A DNA stretch of 64,000 nucleotides from Allacma fusca (lineage: Eukaryota; Arthropoda; Collembola; Symphypleona; Sminthuridae): positions 35,884,250 to 35,948,249 of the forward strand of contig OX359249.1 of the NCBI GenBank assembly GCA_947179485.1, written 5' to 3'. A program made the translations under genes and the position numbers. Under the pieces are notes generated by a model. The model was not told the origin of the DNA and searched no databases. It saw only the letters and a program-made list of their open reading frames with translations. Of the stretch, positions 39,749 through 51,699 are shown piece by piece (within the stretch, counting starts at the first letter, position 1; each line of letters opens with the position of its first letter).

Positions 39749-41758
39749 CTACACCAACTCAGTTGTTGATGTGGTACTCCCGCGTATGTCATAATCAATA
39801 TCAACAGCCTGCGATTCTTGGAATTTCTTTAATTCCTCCACCAGCTGTGGATTAATCGGTTGTTTCTTAGTTACTTCTATGAACTCAAGCATTTCATCCT
39901 CAAAATGCTGGAGAAATAACTGGGAGAACTTGGGGTACTTCTCATTGATGCTCCCATCCACGGCTATTGTAACTTTCAGCTTCCCACAGTAGCTGAGGAT
40001 CCCAATGCTGACACCCGTGCGGCACTGGGTCGGAGAGAAGAGAACCAAATTGCTGACATTCTGTCCACCGAATAAACTCAGAGGATTTGTAGGCCCAGGG
40101 AGATTTGATAATGTCACGGTAGATCTGGAAGTGAGAGCGAGATTAAGTCGGGCTAAAGGTGTGATTAAGGATCCGACCAGACTTGTCAGTAAGCGCCGAA
40201 CTCCAGTGTCATGTTTCGATGTAGCCGTGCGACTGTTTTTGTCATTTATCTTTAGTCTCCTTTGCCTATTCCGGAGGAATCTCGTGGGAAGTGGAAGAAC
40301 AGCCAGAGAGAAATTATTTATAGGTTCCATAGTTTTGTACGGGAATTGAGCATAAGGCACTGTTGCGAGGACCTCATATGGAACTTCCGTGTTCGTAATG
40401 GTAAAGCACCGCTGGAAGGCTTTAGTCGCACAAGAGAGGATGACGGCCGTGAAGAGAACCGGCTTCCCACTCTTGTGTCGAATGGACTTGATTGCATCGA
40501 TAGGAATATCCTTATCCGTCCACTGACATATCTTTGATCCTTTGGCAAACGGTCCGTGAAAATTGTTCCTCTCTTTCAGCATCTTGGTCACTAGTGAGGC
40601 AAAGGAGTGGGGGAGGGACACCAGGTACCGCAGATGCTGGATGAAGCCAGGCATCTCCACTTGTGACTTGACAGAGGCGAGGGAATTCCTGGGAGTCTTT
40701 AAAGGATCCATTGGGAGCTCCACAGGTTCATCAGCTAGGCAATGCCGGAACATTTGTAACCACGAGAATCCATCTCCGTAGGAATGATGAATGCAAAAAA
40801 TAAGACCATAATCGCTACTCCGAGATGCGTTTCCTCCAATTGGGGCAATTATCCTGAATTCCCATTGTGGTTTCAGAGAGTCTAACTTGTACTCCAGGTA
40901 TGCTTCACACAAAGCTTGGATCCTGTCGTTTACATTGGTTCCTACATCCATAACCCTCTCCATGAAGAAGTGATTCCGAACGCTGAAGGCCTTATCTTTC
41001 TCCCAACAGTACAGAAGGAGTTTTTTCCGTACGATCCATTTTAACTTCTCGTATGGAACGTACATCTCAAAGATACCATCTTCGTTATCATTTGCACGCT
41101 CCAGTGTTCGGAACTTCAACACTTTCCTCTCAAAATCATCAACGATCCTGTCAAAATCCGGAGTTCCTTGACATTTCATCACAAATACAATATTTGAACT
41201 TGCGCTTTTCGACTCATTGCCCCAGAGAGCATCTTCGGGTCTCCTGATGAGTTTCACTTTGGACCCGTACACACAGCGCAAGAGGACTTTTGCCAGCTGA
41301 CGGTAAACTATGCTTATAAAGTAAAAGATTACTGTGAGGAAGAAGAAGAATAGGGAAGCGAGATATAAAACAATGTTTGAGAGGACCTCGGAAATGCTGA
41401 AACTACGACTGACGTCGTTGGGTATCTTGACTATCGTGTGCTTAGACTTGGTGGTGACTTCACAGGCAGACTCAACTTTATCTTGAGCTTCTATTGAAGC
41501 ATAAATGTTTTCCTTCACGATCAAGTGATGATGATGCTTGAGCTCTGGATCCTTGTAGATATTCTCGCACTTAGATGGTCTCTGCTGAAATCCTGTTTTA
41601 GGGGGGAGGTCATCCCAGGCTTTAAATTTTTCGGAATCGAAACCCAATGGAGTGAATTTAGTGGAAGTAACTACTCGATTCATGGCCTCTTGGCTCAGCG
41701 GAGAGTCACTCTGGACGTTCTTAGTTCCGAGAATCGCGGAGGCAATGACGGGTAACAT
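39749..41758 (-). CDS. WS/DGAT-like O-acyltransferase (wax ester synthase / diacylglycerol acyltransferase family)
   Basis: A single uninterrupted frame of 669 codons. I start it at the ATG encoding MLPVIASAIL, because upstream in-frame codons include no ATG before a TAG stop. Numbering from that Met: a variable, His-rich N-terminal region; one hydrophobic helix at about 126-152 (LSNIVLYLASLFFFFLTVIF); the acyltransferase signature HHSYGDG at about 324-330, matching the HHxxxDG active-site motif; and SNLPGPTNPLSLFGG from about 551, the conserved N-[VL]-PGP region of the WSD C-terminal domain. Enzymes of this family join fatty acyl-CoA to a fatty alcohol or diacylglycerol at a membrane, giving wax esters or triacylglycerol. 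Storage as wax ester is characteristic of many marine copepods. The catalytic residues look intact, so the enzyme should be active; which acceptor it uses cannot be read from sequence. No intron is evident, in contrast to its neighbours. Confidence 0.9.
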   Translation of the reverse strand: MLPVIASAILGTKNVQSDSPLSQEAMNRVVTSTKFTPLGFDSEKFKAWDDLPPKTGFQQRPSKCENIYKDPELKHHHHLIVKENIYASIEAQDKVESACEVTTKSKHTIVKIPNDVSRSFSISEVLSNIVLYLASLFFFFLTVIFYFISIVYRQLAKVLLRCVYGSKVKLIRRPEDALWGNESKSASSNIVFVMKCQGTPDFDRIVDDFERKVLKFRTLERANDNEDGIFEMYVPYEKLKWIVRKKLLLYCWEKDKAFSVRNHFFMERVMDVGTNVNDRIQALCEAYLEYKLDSLKPQWEFRIIAPIGGNASRSSDYGLIFCIHHSYGDGFSWLQMFRHCLADEPVELPMDPLKTPRNSLASVKSQVEMPGFIQHLRYLVSLPHSFASLVTKMLKERNNFHGPFAKGSKICQWTDKDIPIDAIKSIRHKSGKPVLFTAVILSCATKAFQRCFTITNTEVPYEVLATVPYAQFPYKTMEPINNFSLAVLPLPTRFLRNRQRRLKINDKNSRTATSKHDTGVRRLLTSLVGSLITPLARLNLALTSRSTVTLSNLPGPTNPLSLFGGQNVSNLVLFSPTQCRTGVSIGILSYCGKLKVTIAVDGSINEKYPKFSQLFLQHFEDEMLEFIEVTKKQPINPQLVEELKKFQESQAVDIDYDIRGSTTSTTELV

Positions 41759-43661
41759 TTTTGGAATTTTCACGTTTTCTTCTTGTATTCTCTACACGAA
41801 ACACTACATTTTATGTAGGATACGCTCTGTCACAAAATACGGGATTAATCTTGCCTTAAAAGAAAATCCATTAAGAATTGCTGCACAATGTGGTTCTCGG
41901 ATCTCCCCACCTCCGCTTTTGTCATTGTCACTTTGGGATGCAAACTGTAGAAAAGAGAGCTAAACCTGATCCTAGTAGAACGTTGGAGGGAGTAATCCAT
42001 GGAAGAGACAAAAATGTCTGTATGACAGACACAGCTCTCCGCTTGGAAATGAAGGTGAGATTGTTTCCGCCAGCAAAAATTATTGCAGTTTCCCTTTCGT
42101 AACCATTACTTTATGGTAAGAGTGAGTGAAACCAGCAGAGCCTAAAGTTGCAGTAATATATGAATTTTGTAATGCCCTGCTTAACGTCAGACTGCACCAC
42201 ATCTTATTACTCCTTCCAACTTACAATAGTACTACAGATTTTCTACTCAACTTGGTTTTTCTGAGGATTAGCTAATTGTAAGTACAGTATTGGAGTAACC
42301 GGCCCGTCGTAAAGTCTCGCAATCAAAATGCTAATCTCATGTGTACCAAGTACAGCCAATGCATCTCTATCAAGATTTCAAGATGCTGTATCTCAAGATA
42401 AATAACAACTTCTTTAAGAGCTACTTTGAGAGTAGACTGTATAGCCAACAGATTACAAAATAATTTCCATTTTTCAAGCTTGCTTCAGCCTCCTACTCAC
42501 TGGGACTTCTTTATTCAAATTTCAATGGTTTACTTCGATCTCGTTAGTATCAGGTAAATTTTACTTGTCAGATTCCATGTAACTACATACATACATACAT
42601 ATCTACATAAGTTACGTTTTGAGTCCATGTCCGAGGCTCATGAAAAATACAAGGGACCATGCCCCTTAACAACCGCTAAGAAACCAATTGAGGCCAAGGC
42701 ATTTATTATAAGCTGCTTCGAATTCTTGACCCCACCATCCCATCCCTGAAACCTTTTTCTGGTGATGCAAATCGTAATGGCACGTTAGGTGTAATTATTA
42801 TGTAACCTATAATTCTACAACGCCTTTATGGGGTAGACGACGTAGGTACCCAAATCAGTCTGCATTATTTAGAATCACTTTTTCGTCACTTCCTTTACAT
42901 TTCACGCGTCCGAGCGCGATTGAGAGTCTCACGTCATAATCATTTCACGCGGGGGTTCACATTTGAGCGTGCGTTTAGGATTTACCGATTCTTGAAAAAT
43001 TATTATTACTTTCATTTCCAATTTGAAACTTTTTCAACTTTTGTAGGAGGGAAATTGAAATTAAATCCCTAAATGAACTTGGAAAGTGAATATTTAGGTT
43101 TAGGTGTTTGGATGAATGAAACATGTGCGAAGATGAAGTGGTATTGAAATTAAAAGTTTATACTTTAAAACAAGGCATTGACGCATGTACACGCAAATTT
43201 ATTTATTATGCACATGCTATGTATGCTAACTACAAGGAACTGATTTTTAATGTTACTTGGAAATGCATAACTAATCATAGCCAGTGCCCTTTTAAAATCA
43301 TAAATCAAGTATTACAATGCAAAGAGTGATCGTAAAACTTATGTAATATCCGTGTGTGTCAGTTATGCAAATGGAAAATAAATGCTTTGTTCAATCCTAA
43401 AGTACAGGAGGTAGAGAGGCTAAGGGAAAATATGACATGGGGCTTATATCAAGCCCAAAATACTACTATACCCCGTATGCACATCAATAAAAATCCAATA
43501 TTCTTTTCTAAAATGGAATATATCCCTAAGCCATACTATGGAGGTTGAAGGTTTGCTTGCTATAGTAAAGACTCCCTTGAGTTTGAACATGTGGGCAGAT
43601 AGTTAATCAAGGAATTTTGTGAAATTCTTATCTTTATTGACACAAGTGTTAAAAAAAAAAG
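41759..43661. other. Intergenic region, probably upstream DNA of the acyltransferase gene
   Basis: No convincing gene. Short plus-strand open frames at 43123-43329 and 43354-43548 have mixed composition but no recognisable domain or flanking splice sites. The acyltransferase promoter should lie just above 41758; no clear TATA box was identified. Confidence 0.4.
43633..43638 (-). terminator. AATAAA polyadenylation signal
   Basis: On the minus strand AATAAA lies about 24 bases beyond the stop codon of the cysteine-rich protein gene, the usual distance for 3' end cleavage shortly after. Confidence 0.6.
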
Positions 43662-44375
43662 TTAAATCACAAGACAAATGATGAGAACAAGTATAAGGGA
43701 TTTGACTAAGACTACGAAACTACTTTGGCGGAGGTTAATCCCTCCAGTTTTATTTTTTGACGAAGTACACCGATGGTTACGATTTGCCTGTTTCTCGTCC
43801 ATACAGCGACAAACCTCTGTGGTGTCGTAGACGAAATTGGCACAAGTAGCTCCAATGACACACTCCGTCTTATGCATAAGTCGTTTTGACATCCCTGGAT
43901 GAAATTTAGTGAAGGTTTTACAACTGGAACCCACCAAACCGAAACAACTGACGCGAGTACTATCCCATACAGCAACGTGTCCTCCAAATATCATGCAAAC
44001 ACATCTCCTCGAAGTAGAGTCACACAATAGCTTGGCATCAATCTTACAAAGATTCTCATGAAGGTAGTTTGCCTTTTCCTGTTCCGTCAACTGCAGATCT
44101 TTCACAATTTCAAAAGCCTCCAAGTCCGGGATACAAGAATGGTTGAATAACTTTTCACCACTGTACGCTGGAATTATATTTTCAACTAGGGATTTCATGA
44201 CAGAGCACATAAGCATGATTATGTGTATCACTCCTAAATAATTTTTATGGCTTCCTTTTGTGACACTATTAAAAAAAATCAACTCACGATTGAGAAAAGT
44301 GGTGTAATTCCCATCCTCCGTGTTAGTCTGAATGATTTCCCTCAGCAATAAAAGTGTCAGTAGGAGTAGCTCCAT
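43662..44375 (-). CDS. Cysteine-rich secreted or GPI-anchored surface protein
   Basis: The minus strand is open for 237 codons from a true ATG. The first residues MELLLLTLLLLREIIQTNT form a signal peptide. The C-terminus (SSFVVLVKSLILVLIICLVI) is a hydrophobic tail that ends the protein, typical of GPI attachment or a single membrane anchor. Between them are about 12 cysteines with CVC and CRC pairs, as in many arthropod disulfide-rich ectodomains (compare EB-like modules); the family is not identified. Positions 44168-44287 look like a 120-nt intron: donor AATC|GTGAGT, acceptor TATAATTCCAG. Its length is a multiple of three without an in-frame stop, so the unspliced frame stays open. It would otherwise add a hydrophobic, coding-poor insert (GVIHIIMLMCSVM). 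Spliced exons 44288-44375 and 43662-44167 give 197 residues. The true form needs transcript evidence. Confidence 0.72.
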   Translation of the reverse strand: MELLLLTLLLLREIIQTNTEDGNYTTFLNRELIFFNSVTKGSHKNYLGVIHIIMLMCSVMKSLVENIIPAYSGEKLFNHSCIPDLEAFEIVKDLQLTEQEKANYLHENLCKIDAKLLCDSTSRRCVCMIFGGHVAVWDSTRVSCFGLVGSSCKTFTKFHPGMSKRLMHKTECVIGATCANFVYDTTEVCRCMDEKQANRNHRCTSSKNKTGGINLRQSSFVVLVKSLILVLIICLVI

Positions 44376-46281
44376 GTTAGTAATTTGATGTTAATATTGG
44401 ACTATTTACACTTCAAGTCAAACTAAACATAAGGAAATCACTTCCTATGCATCATCATCGGAAGCAATCAACCATTTTAAATATTTTGATGCTTCCTTCC
44501 CTTTCTATCACGAAGGTTTGTCTGTGTAGTCACCTGAAAAATAAAATTGTGGGGAATACGTTGTAGGTAGGATGTCGTTTCAATTCAATACTTTTACATA
44601 CGCAAAGCCCAAGCGTCAATTCCGCTCCCTATATGATTATCAATGCCGTAAAAGTTCGAAAGAAATGAGCACGTTCACCATATTAGATAACTCATTATTG
44701 ATAGTACTTTCACATCGTAAAACAAATTTGAATCAATCTCATTTTTCTGTTTTGTAGTGAAAAAAAAAATACTTTCGATTTTTTGTATTTGTAAATTGTT
44801 AAAATAGTCCTGACGTTTTAAACACAGATATTATGCAGTCAGTTGGCACAAGCACGAAGCTGTATCATAATAAAATTTGTCTAAGCAGTTTATTTCTATG
44901 AGAAAAAAAATTTAAATTGTTATTCACTCTCTGTTGACTGTACGACCCTAATTTTTTTTTTGGTCTGAAGTTCTTGGAGACATGTTGGTTTGCTTGCGCC
45001 CCCTCTGATTGGGTGAGTTCAACTCCAAAGATGCAAGGGAAATTTTGATGCGATGAGAAGACAATGCCATGAAAAACGTTCCCTTATTGATGTCTTTTTT
45101 CAAGTAGAGAGGGCACATTTGGCAGTCGTTTCTGAAACGGTGAGTTCCTACAGTTCTGGGGGCTTCGACGTTCCTGTTGCTACAGTTCTGGTTGCTGTAG
45201 TGGTTGTTGCTACAGTTCTGGTTGCTGTATTGTTGTTGCTGCATAAAATTACTTGAGTGTTTAGCTTTGACAGTTTCACCTCTAAACTCTATTAAATACA
45301 GTCATAATTATTATGCACTATTCAAGTTTTTGTACTTCGTCAAGTATTCAGTTGGTTTCTGGGGAATTTGATGGCGGACTATGAATTCCAAGCATTTCAG
45401 AGGTAAGGTTATTGCTATTGCTGTCAACGCCTGTAGCGGTGTCAGTATCACCCACAATTACTACACAATTTTGACGGCCAAACAAGTTAGGTAAGGACGG
45501 AGTGACAACCACCCTGTGTTTAATTATTCCGAGGTAGTGAGTTACGGACACCGTGCTGTTGGCTCTTGATTATATGATACAAGTCGGCAGACAGTGTGGG
45601 CACCACGTATAGTTAATATGTGATGGGCATAACTCGTGTGTGTACTTTGAAGTTGACCATTCAAAAACGGGCATGGCAACCACTGCTGGGGCTTGAACTA
45701 CTTCATGGGAATCATGTAGCCCCAGTTAAATTTCACACGGTACTTTGCCGTATTGAATTCGCGGGAGTTTAAAAATTACTGTAATGTTGTTCAGGGGGGG
45801 AAATTATAAATAGATTGCTAAAGCGAAGCAACAACGTGTGCTCAATGAATTTTGTTTGTTCTGATCAATCATGATCGCGGATAAAAACAGTGTCTCTCAT
45901 TGCAGGAGATACAGTAATGGGAATTTATATATGAAACTGGGTTACATTGAAATCGGCCAGCAGGTCTACTTTAGTTCCCGGCGTGGGATTCTTGAGGAAC
46001 AAACCTCATGTGTGTGACGGGAAATGATCCGCTGGCTGCTATTGTTGAGTTGGGCATTTGGCACAAATATAGCCTGTTAATACGAAGGCCAGCTATAACT
46101 GATCGGTTTCTTTTTTAAACTCGATTATTTTTGAGACCAGATTGCCTCAGTTTTAATTGCACCTGACGCGAGGTAAAATTATTGGGTTTAAACAATGCAT
46201 GTCCTGAGTACGTGTAAATTGTCTAGGATGGGATATGCCATTTATCCTACACTCTAACCCATATAAGGGAGTGACTCTAGC

Positions 46282-47066
46282 AATATTTGATTCCACTAGT
46301 TTGTGGAGGAAATTTTTTTCCGGTTTTTGTAATATTGGTTACATTGATCTAGATCAATATTTGGGGTCACAGGGGTTACAAACGTGGAGCAAGGTCGGAA
46401 TTTCTAAGGATTTCAAATTTGCAAGCTTTGTTGGTTATTGGGAAATGGTAGACTTTTTTGTGAGCTTTTGATGGGCCAGTTCGTTCAAAATTGTGAGCAT
46501 GGCTGGCAAAAAACGGAAACAAGGCTGGTGTCAGGGATGTGATGTAAGGTTAAGATTTGTGTGAGGACATTGTTTGTTGCTGAAAACTTTTTCAAGGAAT
46601 TCAACCTTGCGACATATCTCTGGCTCCTACTGTCGTAATGTTTGACCCAAACTCCTGAAATCAAGTGAGAACGATTCCTTGTTGAAGCCAGCATTTTGGA
46701 TTTTTTTTTGCAGTGTCCAGAGTTTCTACAATAAAATTGTAATCTCGGAACTTCCTCAATCCACATATTTTCCCCACTTTTGCTCCTAGAGGAAATGTTC
46801 ACAGTTTTAAACGCATTGGTCTATTCAGTAGAGTCTAGTCTTAAGAGAGCCCTTACAATTTTCTAGAATCTAGTGTTAAACAAAACTTTCAAAAAAATTA
46901 GGCCTTATTAAAAAAAATTTAATTCTGAAATCCTTAAAATGTTCTACTTTGTTTGCCCTTGTGACGTTGTGACCCAGCAAATACCGAAGCAACCAAAGGC
47001 AATGAAACAAACCAGAAAATCTGACAAGAATTTCCTACAAACTGGGAGTTGGGAGAAGCAAATCAG
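46282..47066. mobile_element. MITE-like inverted-repeat element, copy 1 (diverged)
   Basis: The left arm (46282 to about 46340, starting AATATTTGATTCCACTAGTT) matches the reverse complement of the right arm (about 47009-47066, containing TTTCCTACAAACTGGGAG and GAGAAGCAAATCAG). It also resembles the arms of the neighbouring element at 47109-47764. Arms of this copy are more diverged, and the outer ends and target-site duplications are not defined. No transposase frame is seen, so it would be non-autonomous. Confidence 0.45.
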
Positions 47067-47108
47067 TTCATAAGTTGCTACCTTTTGTGAGTTAGAAGGG
47101 GGGGGGGC

Positions 47109-47764
47109 AAATCATACACAATTAGGGAATAACTCATAAAATATTTGATTCCCCCGGTTTATAGAAAATTATTTTTTAGATTTTCTAAAATTTGTTTCCT
47201 TGACCTGGGGCAATGTTGTCCTCACAGAGATCACGGGCGTGAACCAAAGCCAAAAATTTCAATTCAGCAGTTGTTTATTTCAGCACTAATTTTTTAATCA
47301 AAATGTTTTGAAGCTAGTTTGTAGGAAATTGTATAGGCTTTCTAGGGACCTAACACACAGGTCTCCACGTTGAGAATTGTCGACGAGGCTAATAAGAACA
47401 AATAGCAAGATTCAGGAAATTTAGCTTCAGGAGCGAAAGTATCACAGATGCTGAAAAAAAAAGATTTTTCCCTATTCTGCGGCGTCGATAAAAATATTTC
47501 AGAAGGCTATAATAAATTATTGTAGCAGACTTTCATTCACAATTCATTTTTGAGTCTAATATCGTTTTTCCAAATCAAAAATTGAGTTCTCAGGATCTAA
47601 AAATGTGTTACAAAGTTATGTTTTGTTGTAAAGCGCTGGAATAAAAATAAATATATTTTATTTGTTCCAATCTCGCCTTAAAATAAATTTTAGAAAATCT
47701 AGAAAAGAATTTGCTGCAAACTGGGCGAAGCAAATATTTTGCGAATTATTCCATTATATGATTT
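47109..47764. mobile_element. MITE-like inverted-repeat element, copy 2
   Basis: The left arm 47109-47193 and the right arm 47685-47764 are clear inverted repeats. The inner AGATTTTCTAAAATTT matches exactly, and AAAATATTTG plus the outer AAATCATA also align, with roughly three quarters identity by eye over 80-85 bases. The interior of about 490 bases has no coding frame. The structure fits a non-autonomous foldback or MITE DNA transposon; the superfamily is not assigned. Fragments resembling the arm, such as GCTAGTTTGTAGGAAATT near 47313, suggest nested or partial further copies. Confidence 0.62.
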
Positions 47765-50700
47765 AGGGGGAAACTGTCTAGGGTTTAATGAAACACCCTG
47801 TGAATACAGACATTGGGCTTTGCTGCCCGAAATTTGAGGTTTGGGTCAATTATGTATTCATATATTCCTACACATTACGTGAATATGATATAATATAAAA
47901 TGCTAATGTATCTTAATTCGATTAATTTATCGCCTTCGTTGAATGATTACAGGGTTCGAGGTTTGGATATTTAGTAGACCTTATCCTTCTTCGTGAATAA
48001 ATAAATAATTTAAATAGTTTTACTCTACTGCTGGTAGCATTCCGATGATATCTTCAATTTTGCTTCTTTTTACCCCTTTAATCTAAGTATTCAAAAGTGG
48101 TTGCTCCACTCAAAAAATGTTTATTACATTGATTTTATTGATTTTGCCTAATATTAATATTACATATATTCATTCACGCACGGATTGGTATGAAATACCA
48201 CAGTGACTCTGTAAATTGCATGGTGCACCATGTCCCGAAATATCTGCTCCTTCTCACGAGGCAGAGCAAGCAGCATGTGTTCCGTGCCATAAATCTGGGA
48301 TATCTGGTGATGCTAGTTATACGTGCCTGTTGACTGGGAATGAACTACAACTTTCCCAGTGTTTAGACGGGGAAGGAAAAATAATAATAATTATTCAGAT
48401 GGAGAAAAAAGGACAGCGCCCCGATAAGATATTGGCTCCTTAATCCATTACGGAATTGACGGGAGAGTATAATCAATACAAGAGTCCTGAAATTGGGAGG
48501 GAAATAGATACTGTTCCTCTTTATTAATCAAATTCAATCCCATTCTGTGCCAGCTGGAAAAAGATTATAATTTGAAGCGTGGAGTTAAGTAAGTGGATAG
48601 GGAATTACAGTAGTTTCAGTCTCACAACTCCTCGTTCTTATTCTTGACTAGTCCTGGCGTGTCAGTTCATTCTTTCATGACGACGATCGCTTCCTCAGTT
48701 TTTTATGAAGTAATTAGAGCCTATTAATCTTAAATTCCATAGGGATACAGTGAATAGGTAGGAAATAGAAGGAGACGAAGGAGACAGACGCAAGGCAAAG
48801 TTTCACAGAGTACAGTAGTACTGTAACAAGGCAAGGCACATATGCCAGCATCCTCACATAAATAATTTACACTGATTGGATTAAGAAAGATCTTTGGTGT
48901 AAATTCAGAATGGAAACTTTACTCTCACTATTATTAGTGCAATCTTGCTAATAATCTCTGAAATAATTTCTCATGCGATTTTTTTTCTTTTGCACACTCC
49001 TCGTACTGTGTAATAACAGTTACAGTGAGACTCATTCATTCAGTGTGCAAAGATATTTCATGCTCGATAGCCGGTATCAGTCTGGCAGTGGAGTGCTTGC
49101 TCTCATGGAATGTGTCCCAACGCTACGGTGGCAATTGGCAAGTCACAAGTAGTCCTGAGCTCTTTTCATTACAAAAAAAAATACTGTTATTTAAACATCT
49201 AATGTTATGATCTTTCACCAAAAATACTCCCGAATGAAAGATGTCCCTTAGATTGGAAATGGTCTTTTCATACTACTCCCAATCAGTTCTTATTTTAAAT
49301 GTAACAAACTCCATAGGACAAAAATGAGGTAGACACACAATGACATTTCCGAGCACACGTTAAATTGTTGGAGAATTTTTTTCCCCCGACCCGGCATACC
49401 ATTTCAGACGGCATAGTTTTCCGACTTGTTTTAGCTTTTTTTGTGATGATTGAACTTTTTCTTTTACTCCTGGAGCCCTGCCAACTTGATGCTAAAACGA
49501 CAGTGAAGTAAATTCTACGTAAAAATACACAGTTTTTGTAGTCTTGTGTGAGTTTGCACTCGTGTAATATCTGGAGGCAGGAAGGGTGCCAAAATCTCCT
49601 TTACCACCCAGAGGCGTACACACGCGGTTTTTTTTTCATTAAAATTAATTTTCCGGTTTCCCAAATGAAAATATTTGTATCATGGAAGGAGAGTGTAGAA
49701 TCAGACTTAATTATCTACGTTTTTCAAAACCGTCATAACACTCCACACTCGTAATAGTTCACATGACAGCTCCCCATATTAAATATATTACAAAATTTTC
49801 TCATAAATTCCATAAGGGCAGCATGTTCATCTGCCTCTGTCAAAGGAAAGTTGAAGGGAGAGTGAGCCGTCAATTTTATTATGAAATAGCCTTCCTCCAA
49901 TGATTGACATCTGACGTAAGTAAAACTAATAATGCTTGAGTATATTTTGTACGTAGATAAATTCATAGCATGGCTCTGAAAGATTCTAAATGTAAATAGT
50001 TCACTGACCCCCCTCCTGAACGTGATTGTGCAAAAACTGAGAAGATTTCAGAATCCTGGAACCGGAAACAAAGTGCATTGTGAAATATGAGAAAAACATT
50101 TCTGTTTCCCTGATCTGTACAAACATTCAACTTGGAACAATAAACAACTGGGATGGATTTACATTTTAAAAAATATTACAACTTTTATTTAAACATAAAA
50201 TTAAGGACTAGCATATTATTTTTTAGGATCGGAAATTCCATCAAATCGATTCACCCCATATGTTATGATTACACTCAAATTATTTCGTATTACAATGATA
50301 CAGTATTTGAATATTTAACAAATTTTTACCTTAGTAGTAATATTTTCTAGTAATTTGTCCCTCTTTTCATTGAAAGTCTATCATCATGAGTATTGCACGT
50401 TGCAATAAATGAAATTAGCCCTGTAGCTAATAGTTAATTATTATGTTACATGTACATATATAGTCCCATCAACATGAATATTTAAAGGGTAATAAGGATT
50501 CCTGGCGTATAGCTCACGCTTAACAGCATTACAAAAGCAGACGTGACATGTAAGTACGTAACCTATTCAGTACTGTCTAAACACTGACCGATAAAATAAT
50601 TACTGATTCTGGCGGCTTGACGAAGTCAATCATGAGTTCTGGTGTGGAAGGAATCAATTTGGCCGAAGTAGGAGCTAACATTGATGTAAGTCTCTAAATT

Positions 50701-51699
50701 ACATAATATAGTCATTGACTGAGTAAACTGTACCTTGACCACGACCGGAGATATCTTTTACGAGCTACAACATAATTATAATATGTATGTAATATTAATT
50801 ATCAGCCGTACAAACTCAGCAAAATACTGTCGAATTAATCCAAACACATCAATAATGATGACTCGTGGTGAGAAGCTTGTGGTGCGAGAAATATAATTAA
50901 CGTAAAATTGGTTATACTGGGAATAATAATCTTAACAAATTTACTTGTAGTAATAAATGGAATAAACTTTTCACACAGGAAGGCTCAAAAGCAATGACAC
51001 TGCATTGATATTGTAACTTGTCACATCAACACGTTCTTTCATTCAACTGCGCCAGTAGTGGTAATACAATTAATCCTCTAAACTAATAATTATGGTCTCC
51101 TCAACTTTGACTTTTAAAGTAAAAGTAAAATGTAAGTTTCATTTATAATTCGGGGGCATCGGCACAGATTTCATGAGAGCCCTGGCTTCACTGGCATTAA
51201 GCACATTTGAATTTCACAAGCACTGCCGGAATTCTACCGGAGTACTTTGTGTAACATCATCCGGAAGATTAAATTACAAGATAAAGCACTTTAATTATTT
51301 ACAGTCAGTGTGTCTGTAACTTCAAGTTCTGTATAAATAATCCAGTACGGTAATAAAAGGGTAGCAGCTGCTCTGTGCAAAATACAACTCCGAAAATATA
51401 GCGCGTACATTATACCACCTTCAAATACATTACTACTTCCTATCCCCCTTCACTTTCTCACTAACTATTAATGCACTAAAGTAAACTGTCTACGTAAACA
51501 TTTGGTTTGACACACTGCAAAACCCTATGCTGACCACCAAGAAAAACTAAGTCTGTGAACGACAAATTTGCAAGTACTCTCTGACACTTACACACTTCCA
51601 TGAAATGATGCCGATGATTTGCATACTATGAGTAATTTTTTGGTTACAATGACCTGACAACATGAGCGCTAAAACCTGGGCTCCTCGACAAGGCTAGTC

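Larger units (their letters stand above)
44376..51699. other. Intergenic stretch with inverted-repeat elements
   Basis: No confirmed gene. It contains a short TAC-AGT-TCT-GGT-TGC-type tandem repeat near 45168-45240, the two inverted-repeat elements described separately, and short open frames without recognised domains. Confidence 0.45.

Noticed and set aside
44948-45244. Minus-strand Gln/Asn/Ser-rich frame (MQQQQYSNQNCSNN)
   Set aside because: The N-terminal part is produced by a short tandem repeat (TACAGTTCTGGTTGCTG type), and the remainder shows no domain or splice context.
48216-48443. Plus-strand frame with spaced cysteines (CVPCHKSGISGDASYTC)
   Set aside because: It resembles extracellular Cys-rich repeats, but there is no ATG, no good acceptor in frame and no donor. 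It may be a gene relic.
50632-50685. ATG-led 18-codon plus-strand segment ending at GAT|GTAAGT
   Set aside because: It looks like a first exon, but no second exon was found downstream and the next gene is on the minus strand.
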